Origin: Hyphomicrobiales bacterium
Lineage (GTDB): Bacteria > Pseudomonadota > Alphaproteobacteria > Rhizobiales > Rhizobiaceae
Direction: 5' to 3'
DNA length: 64,000 nt
Assembly: GCA_900471605.1 (NCBI GenBank)
Contig: UCEY01000010.1
Coordinates: forward strand, 127 to 64,126
Shown here piece by piece: positions 29,641-38,800 of this stretch. The notes beneath the pieces are model-generated. The model was not told the DNA's origin. It did not search any database and saw nothing but the letters and a program-made list of their open reading frames with translations. The position numbers and the translations under genes are program-made. The stretch's first letter is position 1, and each line of letters begins with the position of its first letter.

Positions 29641-29967
29641 TCTCAGCCGCCTTCTCCGGCGCCGATTTCCCGGCCGGATCTTTCGCCAAACGTGATCATC
29701 GGCCGGCGCCATAGCGCCGGCCGTGACGTTGATGGCCGGCGGATTGCCCCAGATCAGGAAGCCAAGCGCGAACGCTTGGGCGGGCCGCATACGATGCGGT
29801 TTGTTGCTACCCAGACGCCGAAGTTTCGGCAAGGAGGGGAGCGCGGCGAACTTTTCTCTCGTTGTGGGTTTCGCCCGGATACAATTTGTGAGAGGGAAAG
29901 CCTCCTCGCCGCGTTGCAAATTCAATCGATTTAAATATGTTCGCCGCGATCGAAAAGGAACTTGTCC
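29641..29967. other. Intergenic region between pyc and the MFS gene
   Basis: These 327 bases hold a perfect 9-bp inverted repeat (GGCCGGCGC at 29701-29709 with its complement at 29714-29722), but no U-run follows, so it is not a clear terminator for pyc. Minus-strand positions 29692-29784 can be read as a short peptide containing ALGFLIWGNPPAINV, which recalls the last helix of DMT/EamA transporters. It may be a gene remnant but lacks a start and partner sequence. Nothing else is seen. Confidence 0.35.
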
Positions 29968-31158
29968 ATGGATAGTCGCTCGCCCTCGAACGTTTCCTCC
30001 AGCTCACGAAACTTCATCACCCGCGAAAGGGTAGGCGTGTCGCTGCTCTTCCTGATGAACGGTTTCATGGTGGGTGCCTGGGCGCCGAAGATTCCTGAAT
30101 TCGCAAGCCGCCTGGGCTTGAGCGAGAGCTCGCTCGGGTTGATGATCCTGACTTTCGGGCTCGGGTCGCTGGTGATGATGCCGATTGCCGGCAGCCAGAT
30201 TGCCCGGTTCGGATCGAGCCAGGTTTCCAAATATATATCGGTGCTTCTGACGCCGACGTTGCTGCTGCTCACCTGGGTCGGCAGCGTCTGGTCGGGTGCG
30301 GTCGCCATATTCCTGTTCGGTGGCCTGATCGGGGCGATGGACGTGGCGATGAATGCCAATGCGGTCTCGGTCGAGAAATACATGCGCCGGGCGATCATGT
30401 CGTCCTGCCATGCCTTCTGGAGCCTCGGAGGATTGCTCGGCTCGTCGACGGGCGGCTTCCTGATCGAGCATATCGGCGTTTCGGCACATGCCATCCTGGT
30501 GACAGTGCTTGCCGCGCTGATGATCGTTGCTGCCTGGCGGACCGTGCTGCACGATGCGCCGCATCCGGATGAGGCAAAACATGGCGGAAGCCGTCTGCCG
30601 CGTTCGCCGCTGCCCTGGCTGATCGGCATCATGGCGCTGTTCTGCATGATCCCGGAAGGTGCGATCCTCGATTGGGGCGCGCTTTACCTGCGCAACGAGC
30701 TTGCAGCCTCCGTCACCCTGTCCGGTTTCGCCTTCGCGGCATTTTCGCTCACCATGGCCACGATGCGCTTCGCCGGCGACCTGATCCGCGACCGTTTCGG
30801 CGCGGTCAGGACGCTGCGCGTCTGTGCCGTCATCTCGATCTTCGGCCTGCTGCTGATCGGCTTTGCCCAGAATGCGCCGATGGCGATCGCCGGTTTTGCG
30901 CTGACCGGCATCGGCATTTCCAACATCGTGCCGATCGCCTTTTCGGCCGCCGGCAACCTGCCGGGCATGGCGGCCGGCGTCGGCCTTTCGGTGGTCACGA
31001 CCATGGGTTATTCCGGCATCCTGGTCGCACCGTCCGCGATCGGCTTCATCGCCGAGCATACCGGACTTGCGATCATCTTCGCCGGCCTTTCGGCACTGAT
31101 TGTCGTGGTGCTGGTGCTCTCGCCTTTGGCCAAGCATGCGGATACGGCGCATCACTAG
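29968..31158 (+). CDS. Major facilitator superfamily transporter
   Basis: A 396-residue inner-membrane permease with twelve predicted helices in two six-helix halves, from the ATG at 29968 (AAAAGGA 8 bases upstream). The first helix carries the motif FLMNGFMVGAWAPKIPEF, a pattern of the YbjJ-like MFS branch. The loop between helices 2 and 3 reads GSQIARFGSSQ. The central cytoplasmic loop includes LHDAPHPDEAKHGGSRLPR. The protein ends with a short hydrophilic tail. The substrate is unknown. Members of this branch are linked to sugar or drug export. The gene lies 126 bases before ispG. Confidence 0.75.
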   Translation: MDSRSPSNVSSSSRNFITRERVGVSLLFLMNGFMVGAWAPKIPEFASRLGLSESSLGLMILTFGLGSLVMMPIAGSQIARFGSSQVSKYISVLLTPTLLLLTWVGSVWSGAVAIFLFGGLIGAMDVAMNANAVSVEKYMRRAIMSSCHAFWSLGGLLGSSTGGFLIEHIGVSAHAILVTVLAALMIVAAWRTVLHDAPHPDEAKHGGSRLPRSPLPWLIGIMALFCMIPEGAILDWGALYLRNELAASVTLSGFAFAAFSLTMATMRFAGDLIRDRFGAVRTLRVCAVISIFGLLLIGFAQNAPMAIAGFALTGIGISNIVPIAFSAAGNLPGMAAGVGLSVVTTMGYSGILVAPSAIGFIAEHTGLAIIFAGLSALIVVVLVLSPLAKHADTAHH

Positions 31159-31284
31159 GCGCGTCAGCCTGCCGGGCTGGAACGGGAAAGGCGGGTGCGA
31201 TAAAGTGAGCGTCGCGGCGGTTGACAAGCCGCAAGCCATACGCCACCTGAAAGGCGCTTCATTCCCAAGGCGACGAGATTTCCG

Positions 31285-32535
31285 ATGACCGCACCCATCG
31301 AATACGACCCGAAACCGCGCCGCGCCACGGTCGCCGTCGATGTCGGCGGCGTCATCGTCGGCGGAGGCGCGCCTGTCGTCGTGCAGTCGATGACCAATAC
31401 GGATACCGCCGATATCGACGCAACGGTCGCGCAGGTGGCGGCCCTCTACAAGGCCGGTTCCGAGCTGGTTCGCATCACCGTCGATCGCGACGAAAGCGCC
31501 GCTGCCGTTCCAAAAATCCGCGAGCGGCTGCTGCGGCTCGGCATGGATGTGCCATTGGTCGGCGATTTTCACTATATCGGCCACAAGCTGCTCGCCGATC
31601 ACCCGGCCTGCGCCGAGGCGCTCGCCAAATACCGCATCAATCCCGGCAATGTCGGCTTCAAGGACAAGAAGGACAAGCAGTTCGGCGATATCATCGAGAT
31701 GGCGATCCGTTACGACAAGCCTGTCCGTATCGGCGTCAACTGGGGTTCGCTCGACCAGGATCTTTTGACCACGCTGATGGACCGCAATGCGGCGGAAGGT
31801 TCGCCGCTGTCGGCCCGCCAGGTCATGCACGAGGCGATCGTCCAGTCGGCGCTGATTTCCGCCGAGCTTGCCGAACAGATCGGCCTGCCGCGCAACCGCA
31901 TCATCCTGTCGGCCAAGGTCAGCCAGGTGCAGGACCTGATTGCCGTCTATTCCATGCTTGCCGAGCGCTCCAACCATGCGCTGCATCTCGGTCTCACAGA
32001 GGCCGGCATGGGTTCCAAGGGCATTGTCGCTTCGTCGGCCGCCATGGGTTATGTGCTGCAGCACGGGATCGGCGATACGATCCGCGTTTCGTTGACGCCG
32101 GAGCCGAACGGCGACCGGACCCGCGAAGTGCAGGTGGCGCAGGAACTGCTGCAGGTCATGGGTTTCCGCCAGTTCGTGCCGGTCGTCGCCGCCTGTCCGG
32201 GCTGCGGGCGAACGACCTCGACGGTGTTCCAGGAGCTTGCCCAGAACATCCAGAACGATCTGCGCAAGAACATGCCGGTCTGGCGCGAGAAATATCCGGG
32301 CGTCGAGGCGCTCAACGTCGCGGTGATGGGCTGCATCGTCAATGGTCCCGGCGAAAGCAAGCATGCGGACATCGGCATTTCGCTGCCCGGTACCGGTGAG
32401 ACGCCGGCTGCGCCGGTGTTTATCGACGGCCAGAAGGCGCTGACCCTGCGCGGCGTGAACATCGCCGCCGATTTCGAAAAGCTGGTGATCGAGTATATCG
32501 AAAATCGGTTTGGCCAACGCACGGCTGCCGAATAA
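31285..32535 (+). CDS. ispG: 4-hydroxy-3-methylbut-2-enyl diphosphate synthase IspG (GcpE)
   Basis: This [4Fe-4S] enzyme converts methylerythritol cyclodiphosphate to HMBPP, the penultimate step of the MEP isoprenoid pathway. It has 416 residues. The TIM-barrel part starts [20 protein letters not shown], with the family motif QSMTNTDT. The cluster ligands are in ACPGCGRT (Cys304, Cys307) and [11 protein letters not shown] (Cys350). It is followed 4 bases later by hisC. The farnesyl diphosphate synthase gene ispA at 35120, which uses the pathway's products, is only 2.6 kb away. Confidence 0.95.
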   Translation: MTAPIEYDPKPRRATVAVDVGGVIVGGGAPVVVQSMTNTDTADIDATVAQVAALYKAGSELVRITVDRDESAAAVPKIRERLLRLGMDVPLVGDFHYIGHKLLADHPACAEALAKYRINPGNVGFKDKKDKQFGDIIEMAIRYDKPVRIGVNWGSLDQDLLTTLMDRNAAEGSPLSARQVMHEAIVQSALISAELAEQIGLPRNRIILSAKVSQVQDLIAVYSMLAERSNHALHLGLTEAGMGSKGIVASSAAMGYVLQHGIGDTIRVSLTPEPNGDRTREVQVAQELLQVMGFRQFVPVVAACPGCGRTTSTVFQELAQNIQNDLRKNMPVWREKYPGVEALNVAVMGCIVNGPGESKHADIGISLPGTGETPAAPVFIDGQKALTLRGVNIAADFEKLVIEYIENRFGQRTAAE

Positions 32536-32539
32536 TCGC

Positions 32540-33604
32540 ATGAGCCAATACTGGTCGCCGATCGTCAGTACGCTGAAGCCCTATGTCGCGGGCGAGCAGC
32601 CGCGTATCCAGAATCTGGTCAAGCTCAATACCAACGAGAACCCGTACGGGCCCTCTCCGAAGGCGGTTGCTGCAATTCATGCGGCGGCGGACGATGCGTT
32701 GCGGCTTTACCCGGATCCGTCGGCCACGGCGTTGCGCGAAGCGATTGCGGCGCGTTTCGGCGTGCAGGCGGATGAAGTGTTCGTGGGCAACGGGTCGGAC
32801 GAGGTGCTGGCGCATACTTTCCAGGCGCTGCTGAAACACGGCAAGCCGCTGCTTTATCCGGATATCACCTACAGCTTCTATCCAACCTATAGCCGGCTCT
32901 ACGATATCGACGTCGTGGAGATCCCGCTTGATGAAGGCTTCCGGATCAGGCTTTCCGACTACGACCGCCCCTGCGGCGCGATCATCATTCCGAACCCGAA
33001 TGCGCCGACCGGCATCGGTCTGGCCCTCCCGGAGATCGAGGCGCTGGTTGCCGCGCATCCGGACGTACCGGTCGTGGTGGACGAGGCCTATATCGATTTC
33101 GGCGGCGAGACGGCCGCGAGCCTCATCGCCCGCTATCCGAATCTTCTCGTCATCCAGACGCTGTCGAAATCCCGTTCGCTTGCGGGCATGCGGGTCGGTT
33201 TCGCGCTCGGCCAGCGACCTCTGATCGATGCGCTCGAGCGGGTGAAGGACAGTTTCAATTCCTATCCGCTCGACCGGCTGGCGCAGGTCGCCGCGACCGC
33301 CGCGATCGAGGATGTGGAGTGGTTCGAGGCCTGCCGGCAAAAGATCATCGCGACGCGCGACCGCGTCAGCGGTGAATTGCAGGCGATGGGTTTCGATGTC
33401 TTGCCGTCGCAGGCGAATTTCGTCTTCGCCCGGCATCCGGTCCTGTCGGGCGCCGAAGTCTATTCGGCCTTGCGGGCCGAGGGCGTGTTGGTGCGGCACT
33501 GGAACAAGCCGCGCATAGCCGACTATCTGCGCATCTCGATCGGCACGGATGCCGAATGCGACCGGCTGCTCGACGTTCTGAAAAGCCTGCCGGCGGCTCG
33601 CTGA
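32540..33604 (+). CDS. hisC: Histidinol-phosphate aminotransferase HisC
   Basis: This class II PLP aminotransferase acts in histidine synthesis and may also accept aromatic substrates. From the ATG at 32540 it has 354 residues. An earlier start at 32510 would run into ispG. Landmarks: [11 protein letters not shown], the cofactor-site sequence [18 protein letters not shown], and the Schiff-base lysine in [12 protein letters not shown] (Lys210). The C-terminal arginine that binds the substrate carboxylate is in LRISIGT. It follows ispG by 4 bases and is probably co-transcribed with it. It is a single biosynthetic gene without other his genes here. Confidence 0.92.
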   Translation: MSQYWSPIVSTLKPYVAGEQPRIQNLVKLNTNENPYGPSPKAVAAIHAAADDALRLYPDPSATALREAIAARFGVQADEVFVGNGSDEVLAHTFQALLKHGKPLLYPDITYSFYPTYSRLYDIDVVEIPLDEGFRIRLSDYDRPCGAIIIPNPNAPTGIGLALPEIEALVAAHPDVPVVVDEAYIDFGGETAASLIARYPNLLVIQTLSKSRSLAGMRVGFALGQRPLIDALERVKDSFNSYPLDRLAQVAATAAIEDVEWFEACRQKIIATRDRVSGELQAMGFDVLPSQANFVFARHPVLSGAEVYSALRAEGVLVRHWNKPRIADYLRISIGTDAECDRLLDVLKSLPAAR

Positions 33605-33766
33605 TCCGCCCGTTTTATCGCCACACCGGATTTCTTCGTCGAGTGTCTGGATCGGCATCGTTCTGGCCGGCATTCTGGTCAATGACGAAGATATGCCGGT
33701 CTCCTCGCTATTGCCGCATTTCATGGTAAATGAGTATCACCACTGACGACGGGGATATCCATTTAC

Positions 33767-34426
33767 ATGCTCAAGAAAATCGCAATCGTCGCACTTTGCG
33801 CGACCTATCTTTCCGCCTGCACCACGACCGACCCCTATACGGGCGAGCAGAAGATTTCCAACACCGCCGGCGGCGCCGCCATCGGCGCGGGTCTCGGCGC
33901 ACTTGCCGGCGGCTTGACCGGTGGACGCCATGCCGGCCGCAATGCGCTGATCGGCGCCGGTATCGGCGCGCTCGCCGGCGGCGGGATCGGCGCCTACATG
34001 GACAACCAGGAAGCGGAACTGCGCGCCCAGTTGCAGGGCACCGGCGTTTCCGTGACCCGTGTCGGCGATCGGATCATTCTCAACATGCCGTCGAACATCA
34101 CGTTCGCCACCGACCAGGACCAGGTGATCCCGCCCTTCTACCGGACGCTGGATTCCGTCGCGATCGTGCTGAACAAGTTCAACCGCACCCTGATCGACGT
34201 GAACGGTCATACGGACTCGACCGGCAGCCTGCAGCATAACCAGGCGCTCTCCGAACGCCGCGCCGCCTCCGTCGCGAATTATCTCGGCGGCCGCGGTGTG
34301 GACCAGCGCCGCATGTCGACGATGGGCTTCGGCCCGTCGCAGCCGGTTGCCACCAATGCGACCTCGGACGGCCGGGCACAGAACCGCCGCGTCGAAGTGG
34401 CGATCGCGCCGATCACCCAGGGCTGA
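33767..34426 (+). CDS. OmpA-family outer-membrane lipoprotein with glycine zipper (YiaD-like)
   Basis: A 219-residue envelope protein. The N-terminus is a lipoprotein signal (MLKKIAIVALCATYLSAC) with the lipid-bearing Cys18. It is followed by glycine-zipper repeats (GGAAIGAGLGALAGG and GAGIGALAGGGIGAYM, about 43-85), a membrane-inserting or oligomerising pattern. The C-terminal 110 residues form an OmpA-like peptidoglycan-binding domain with NGHTDSTGS and NQALSERRAASVANYL. Such proteins tie the outer membrane to the cell wall. It stands alone between hisC and the convergent LysE gene. Confidence 0.88.
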   Translation: MLKKIAIVALCATYLSACTTTDPYTGEQKISNTAGGAAIGAGLGALAGGLTGGRHAGRNALIGAGIGALAGGGIGAYMDNQEAELRAQLQGTGVSVTRVGDRIILNMPSNITFATDQDQVIPPFYRTLDSVAIVLNKFNRTLIDVNGHTDSTGSLQHNQALSERRAASVANYLGGRGVDQRRMSTMGFGPSQPVATNATSDGRAQNRRVEVAIAPITQG

Positions 34427-34458
34427 TCAGAAGAAGGCAGATGAGGAAGGCGAGCCGC

Positions 34459-35100
34459 TCAGATGCGGCTCGTCAGCAGCTTCAGGCCGGCGACGCTGTA
34501 GAACACAGCCATCGTGCCTTCGATCCAGCGCCGCGCGGCCTTGTAGCCGCGTAGTGCATGGGATGTCGAAAACACCATCGCATAGGTGGTGAAGATCAGC
34601 AGGCTCGAGCTCATGCAGACGCTGATGATCAGAAGGATCGCCGAGGTCGGCGCATTTTCCGGCAGGCCGAGCGAAATGATCGCCAGCCAGGCGAAGATCG
34701 CCTTCGGGTTGGTGACGTGGACCGCGTAACCGCGCAGCCAGAGCTGGCGGGCGGTATAGTTGGTTTTCGCATTGCCGAGAGCGACCTTGGAATCCGGCAG
34801 GCGCGCAGACTTGTAGGCCTTCCAGGCGAGGTAGATCAGGTAGATCCCGCCGAGCACCTTCATGATCTCAAGCGCAATCGCATAGTTGCGGAGCAGCGCC
34901 GCAAGGCCGAGGGCCGCGGCCGTCGCCCAGGTCAGCGAGCCGCTGGCAATGCCGAGCGCGGTGATCAGGCCGGCGCGGCGCCCTTGCGAGATCGAGGTGC
35001 CTATGATGGCGAAATTGGCCGGTCCGGGGCTCGCGACATTGATGACATAGGCCACATAGGCCGGCCACATGTAGGGCAGATAGCTCAGGACGTCCGGCAT
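34459..35100 (-). CDS. LysE/RhtB-family amino-acid exporter
   Basis: A 213-residue inner-membrane protein with six predicted helices. The family fingerprint SPGPANFAIIGTSISQGRRAG is in the first loop (about 25-45), followed by the GIASGSLTW helix. The length and pattern match LysE-type exporters of amino acids or related metabolites. The particular substrate is not predictable. It ends 32 bases from the OmpA-like gene, and the overlapping hairpin around 34449-34470 may stabilise both convergent transcripts. Upstream is ispA in the same direction, 19 bases away, so they could share a transcript. Confidence 0.83.
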   Translation of the reverse strand: MPDVLSYLPYMWPAYVAYVINVASPGPANFAIIGTSISQGRRAGLITALGIASGSLTWATAAALGLAALLRNYAIALEIMKVLGGIYLIYLAWKAYKSARLPDSKVALGNAKTNYTARQLWLRGYAVHVTNPKAIFAWLAIISLGLPENAPTSAILLIISVCMSSSLLIFTTYAMVFSTSHALRGYKAARRWIEGTMAVFYSVAGLKLLTSRI

Positions 35101-35119
35101 TCTCGTTTCCTATCCCTGT

Positions 35120-36034
35120 CTAGTTTTCCCGGCTGGCGACGAAGCGGGCCGTCTCCTGCAGAATGGACGCCTTTTCGCCGTAGGGCGCAAGCAGTTCGAC
35201 GGCTTCGCGCGTCAGAGCGTCCAGCCGGTCTTCTGCCCAGCTTATGCCGTGGAGCGCAACAAGCGTGCCCTTGCCGCGTCCGGCGTCCTTGCCGGTTGCC
35301 TTGCCCATGGTGGCGGCATCCGAGGTCAGGTCGAGCAGATCGTCGGCGAGCTGGAAGGCAAGGCCGATCTTCTGGCCGAACAGCCGCAGTCGCCGGCGAT
35401 GTTGCGGCTCTGAGCCGGCGATGATCGCGCCTGCCTCACAGGCGAAACGCAGCAGCGCGCCGGTCTTCATCGCCTGCAGCGTGATGATGCCCGCCTCGTC
35501 CGGCGGCGATTTCTCGGCGGCGAGATCAAGCGCCTGGCCGCCTGCCATGCCGCCGGGACCGGCTGCGCGGGCAAGCGACAGGACGAGTTCGGTCTTCAGC
35601 CGGTCGTCAAGTGCCGTCTCGGGTGCGGCGATGATGTCGAAAGCGTAGGTCAGCAGGCCGTCGCCGGCGAGGATGGCGGTGGCCTCGTCGAAGGCCTTGT
35701 GCACGGTCGGCTGGCCGCGGCGCAGGTCGTCGTCGTCCATTGCCGGCAGGTCGTCGTGGACCAGCGAATAACAATGCAGGCATTCCAGCGCGACGCCGAC
35801 CCGAAGGGCCGCCTCCATCGGCGCGCCGAGCAGCGCCGCGCTTTCGCGGACGAGGAAGGGCCGCAGCCGTTTTCCGCCGTTCAGCGATCCGTGCCGCATC
35901 GCGGCCATCAGATGTTCGGGGCGTGTCGTCTCGTCGGAAAGAGGGGTATCGGACAGGAGAGACGAAAGCAGTGCTCCCGTCTCGGCGGCGCTCTGCCGCA
36001 GGCGTGTTTCGAATGCCGTCTTCGCGTCCGTCAT
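35120..36034 (-). CDS. ispA: Farnesyl/geranylgeranyl diphosphate synthase IspA
   Basis: This prenyltransferase condenses IPP with allylic diphosphates. I take the ATG at 36034 (MTDAKTAFETRLRQSAA), giving 304 residues, usual for IspA. A start at 36070 would add 12 residues. The first aspartate-rich motif is in HDDLPAMDDDDLRRGQ and the second in FQLADDLLDL. Residues before the first motif are CLHCYSLV, with two bulky or small residues that set chain length in the farnesyl range, but C15 versus C20 needs testing. It is 173 bases from the divergent mtgA. Confidence 0.88.
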   Translation of the reverse strand: MTDAKTAFETRLRQSAAETGALLSSLLSDTPLSDETTRPEHLMAAMRHGSLNGGKRLRPFLVRESAALLGAPMEAALRVGVALECLHCYSLVHDDLPAMDDDDLRRGQPTVHKAFDEATAILAGDGLLTYAFDIIAAPETALDDRLKTELVLSLARAAGPGGMAGGQALDLAAEKSPPDEAGIITLQAMKTGALLRFACEAGAIIAGSEPQHRRRLRLFGQKIGLAFQLADDLLDLTSDAATMGKATGKDAGRGKGTLVALHGISWAEDRLDALTREAVELLAPYGEKASILQETARFVASREN

Positions 36035-36207
36035 GGCCGCTGTTTGGCATGCCGAGGGGTTGGCTGGCAACGGCGATTCACCGGGACAGGCGAAGTTTTC
36101 GGCGCCGGACTCGCCTTGGCCACGCTGAACGGTTATGAAACTTAAAACGAGGGACGCGTGGGATATTGGACTTCACACCCGAACAGCAGGTGCAGGAGGA
36201 GCAGCCC

Positions 36208-36912
36208 GTGAGGGCCGGCTGGAGACGGCGCCCGGTTCCGGGCAATCTGATCCGCCGGATCGTGATGATCGCGATCGCGCTGGTGGTCTTGCCCTATCTG
36301 CTGGTCTTCGTCTACGCGCTGCCGTTCACCCGGCCCGTCTCGACCCTGATGCTGTCGGAACTGGTATTGTTCCGCGGCTACGACCGGCGCTGGGTGAGCC
36401 TCGACCAGATCTCGCCCAATCTCGTCCGTTCGGTGATGATGTCCGAGGACGGCCAGTTCTGCTTCCATGGCGGCGTCGACTGGAACCAGATGCGCGGCGT
36501 GGTCGAGGATGCGCTCGACGGCGAAGCGACGCGGGGTGCAAGCACCATTCCGATGCAGACCGCCAAAAACCTCTTCCTCTGGAACGGCCGCTCCTTCATC
36601 CGCAAGGGGCTGGAACTGCCGCTGGCGCTCGGTGCGGACCTGGTCTGGTCGAAGCGGCGGATGATGGAGATCTATCTCAACATCGCCGAATGGGGGCCGG
36701 GCATCTATGGCGCCGAAGCGGCCGCACAATATCACTTCAAGGTCCCGGCATCGAAACTGAGCGCTCGGCAGGCAGCGCTCCTGGCCGTGGCGCTGCCCAA
36801 CCCGATCACCCGCATCGCCAGCAAACCAAGCCGCGGCGTGCAGCGGCTGGCAAGCGTGGTCGAGAGCCGGGCCCGCGGCTCCGGCGACTATATCAAATGC
36901 ATTTATGATTGA
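36208..36912 (+). CDS. mtgA: Monofunctional peptidoglycan glycosyltransferase MtgA
   Basis: This inner-membrane enzyme polymerises lipid II into glycan strands (GT51 family). I choose the GTG at 36208, with AGGAGG 8 bases upstream, giving 234 residues. A TTG at 36166 would add 14 residues with no clear ribosome-binding site. One N-terminal helix (about 17-40) is followed by the GT51 domain, with catalytic Glu80 in [15 protein letters not shown]. The other motifs are [43 protein letters not shown] and LAVALPNP. No transpeptidase domain is present, as expected for MtgA. Confidence 0.92.
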   Translation: MRAGWRRRPVPGNLIRRIVMIAIALVVLPYLLVFVYALPFTRPVSTLMLSELVLFRGYDRRWVSLDQISPNLVRSVMMSEDGQFCFHGGVDWNQMRGVVEDALDGEATRGASTIPMQTAKNLFLWNGRSFIRKGLELPLALGADLVWSKRRMMEIYLNIAEWGPGIYGAEAAAQYHFKVPASKLSARQAALLAVALPNPITRIASKPSRGVQRLASVVESRARGSGDYIKCIYD

Positions 36913-36983
36913 GGTCTACCGATTTCATTGGTCGTCTCCGGCCGAGGCCAGTATAGGGCTGAACAACCAACCGGAGACGAAAT

Positions 36984-37631
36984 ATGGACAAGCTTACCCT
37001 TTATATCGGTAACAAGAACTATTCCTCCTGGTCCTTCCGCCCCTGGATCGCGCTGGCGGCGGCGGGCATCGATTTCGAGGAAGTGCTGATCCCCTTCGAT
37101 TTCCCCGCCGGCAATCCGAAATTCAAGCCGATCTCGCCGACCGGCAAGGTGCCGGTTCTACATCAGGGCGATGTGCGTGTCTGGGAATCGCTTGCGATCA
37201 TCGAATATGCAGCCGAGCTTTTCCCGGACAATGGCATCTGGCCAAGGGCCGCCGCCGATCGTGCCGTTGCCCGCTCCGTCTCGACGGAGATGATTTCCGG
37301 CTTCCGGGCGTTGCGCAATGCCTGCCCGATGAACATGCGCCGGCCGAAGGCGAGGATCGCGCTGCCGGACGGAGTGATGGACGACGTGGCGCGCATCGAG
37401 ACCATCTGGCGCGAACTCCGGGCTAAGTCCGGCGGGCCGTTCCTGTTCGGCGAATTTTCCGGAGCGGACGCGATGTTTGCGCCTGTCGTCAACCGTTTCG
37501 ACGTCTATGACCTGACGACGGATGCCGGGACGCTTGCCTATATGGCAGCGATGAAATCCCACCCGGCCTGGCTCAAGTGGCAGGAGGCGGCGCTTGCCGA
37601 AACCTGGATCGTGCCGGAGGACGAGGCTTAG
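36984..37631 (+). CDS. Glutathione S-transferase family protein
   Basis: A 215-residue protein with an N-terminal thioredoxin-like half (LYIGNKNYSSWSFRPW, then TGKVPVLHQGDVRVWESLAI, the glutathione-binding cis-Pro and ES motif) and an all-helical C-terminal half. The pattern NKNYSSWS groups it with the YfcF-like branch. Substrate unknown. The TAG stop codon (37629-37631) lies inside the left arm of the repeat element at 37627-37903, which suggests that the element was inserted at, or has reshaped, the end of the gene. Confidence 0.8.
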   Translation: MDKLTLYIGNKNYSSWSFRPWIALAAAGIDFEEVLIPFDFPAGNPKFKPISPTGKVPVLHQGDVRVWESLAIIEYAAELFPDNGIWPRAAADRAVARSVSTEMISGFRALRNACPMNMRRPKARIALPDGVMDDVARIETIWRELRAKSGGPFLFGEFSGADAMFAPVVNRFDVYDLTTDAGTLAYMAAMKSHPAWLKWQEAALAETWIVPEDEA

Positions 37632-37903
37632 AGCGTTTCCTTGCTGGATTGAAGCATTCTGTTGGCTCAAACGGAGTCGAATGGTCGTCCGGCCGGCGCA
37701 GGTCGTAGCTCCGTCCTACGGCCAAGCCGGCCGGACGATCAGGCGGCCCGTTTCAGCCAACCCGAAGGGCCGGGCATCTTTCCGCCAGGATCAAAGGCGA
37801 TCGGCTCGGACGTACGCTGTGGTATGTCCTTCGCCGATCGCCTTTGCCCCGACGAAAACCTGCTCCGGCAGAATGCTTCAATCCAGCAAGGAAACGCTCT
37901 AAG
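37627..37903. repeat. RIME-like palindromic intergenic element, 277 bp
   Basis: Perfect 35-bp terminal inverted arms (37627-37661 and 37869-37903) enclose two further palindromic modules. Module 1: 37661-37674 with 37748-37761 (13 of 14), surrounding TCGTCCGGCCGG (37685-37696) with its complement (37727-37738). Module 2: AAAGGCGATCGG with flanking C residues (37792-37805) and its complement (37833-37846). There is no open reading frame for a transposase. The layout matches the idea of a rhizobial intergenic mosaic element (RIME) or a MITE. It would fold strongly as RNA or single-stranded DNA. Confidence 0.75.
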
Positions 37904-37935
37904 TCGCATATTTGTCAAAAAATCCCGGCAGGGAC

Positions 37936-37964
37936 TGGTCAAAGCCCGGCAGGGCATGTATAAG
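37936..37964 (+). promoter_or_regulatory. Candidate vegetative promoter for rpmF
   Basis: TGGTCA and TATAAG are spaced by 17 bases, 87 bases before the rpmF ATG. The segment also holds a direct repeat of CCCGGCAGGG (about 37924 and 37945). Found by eye only. Confidence 0.4.
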
Positions 37965-38051
37965 CCGCCCAAATTTCCGAGATCGAGACATGTCCAATCG
38001 GCCTCAGTTCCGGCCGGGGATTATGTTTTGCACGCAAGTGGAGTAACGAAA

Positions 38052-38237
38052 ATGGCTGTACCGAAGAGAAAAACGAGCCCGTCGAAGCGCGGTATGCGCC
38101 GCTCCGCAGACGCACTCAAGGCTCCGACCTATGTCGAAGACAAGAATTCCGGCGAACTGCGCCGTCCGCACCATGTCGATCTGAAGACCGGCATGTATCG
38201 CGGCCGTCAGGTTCTGACGCCGAAGGAAAACGCATAA
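38052..38237 (+). CDS. rpmF: 50S ribosomal protein L32
   Basis: A 61-residue basic protein beginning [20 protein letters not shown], the standard L32 N-terminus, with GGAG 8 bases before the ATG. The zinc-binding cysteines found in some L32 forms are absent, which is the usual alphaproteobacterial C-minus type. Its own terminator follows. It is not followed by plsX as in enterobacteria, which is normal for rhizobia. Confidence 0.96.
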   Translation: MAVPKRKTSPSKRGMRRSADALKAPTYVEDKNSGELRRPHHVDLKTGMYRGRQVLTPKENA

Positions 38238-38260
38238 GCGTTTTCTGGTTTTATTGCATC

Positions 38261-38287
38261 AAAGGCCGGCTTTGCCGGCCTTTTTTG
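38261..38287 (+). terminator. Intrinsic terminator of rpmF
   Basis: The sequence AAAGGCCGGC TTTG CCGGCC followed by TTTTTTGTTG forms a GC-rich hairpin with a U-run, 23 bases after the rpmF stop. Confidence 0.88.
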
Positions 38288-38377
38288 TTGCGCAAGGACT
38301 TGTTTTGTTGCGCGAAGACTTGCGAAAGCAGGGCAAGCACGTAGAGTCCGGCTCACGCCGATTGGAGCCTCGAGACC

Positions 38378-38785
38378 ATGCTTGCCGCATTGCCGCTGAT
38401 GATCATCCCGTTCATTCTCTACAATCTCGCCATGCTCGGCATCCTGGGCGGCGGCGGGATCGGATCGCTCGGCACCGTCATCAGTTCGCTCCAGATGCTG
38501 TCTGGTGCCGTCTGGACCATGACGCTCGGCGACGTGATCATCGTCGTTGCGCTGGTCTTCCTGTTCGTGGAAATCCTGAAAGCCAGCCGCAACGGCCGCG
38601 GCTCGCTGATCAACCACATGCTGTCGATGCTGGTGTTCATCGCCTATCTGGTCGAATTCCTGCTGGTGCGGGATGCCGCGACGCAGATCTTCTTCATCCT
38701 GATGACGATCACCTTCGTCGACGTGATCGGCGGCTTTGCGGTTGCGATCCGCTCGGCCGGCCGTGACGTGTCGATCGGGCTCTGA
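38378..38785 (+). CDS. Conserved small inner-membrane protein, 135 residues
   Basis: The product begins MLAALPLMIIPFILYNL and has four predicted membrane helices (about 5-27, 46-68, 82-101 and 105-126), with a basic loop KASRNGRGS between helices 2 and 3. GGAG lies 10 bases before the ATG. It resembles uncharacterised proteins that are widespread in Rhizobiales. I cannot name a function. It stands between rpmF (same strand, with a terminator between) and phaR (convergent, 15 bases apart). Confidence 0.7.
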   Translation: MLAALPLMIIPFILYNLAMLGILGGGGIGSLGTVISSLQMLSGAVWTMTLGDVIIVVALVFLFVEILKASRNGRGSLINHMLSMLVFIAYLVEFLLVRDAATQIFFILMTITFVDVIGGFAVAIRSAGRDVSIGL

Positions 38786-38800
38786 CGAGAACCGCCGGTT

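Noticed and set aside
34449..34470. Hairpin CGAGCCGC/GCGGCTCG between the OmpA-like and LysE genes as a terminator
   Set aside because: It overlaps the LysE stop codon and has no U-run on either strand.
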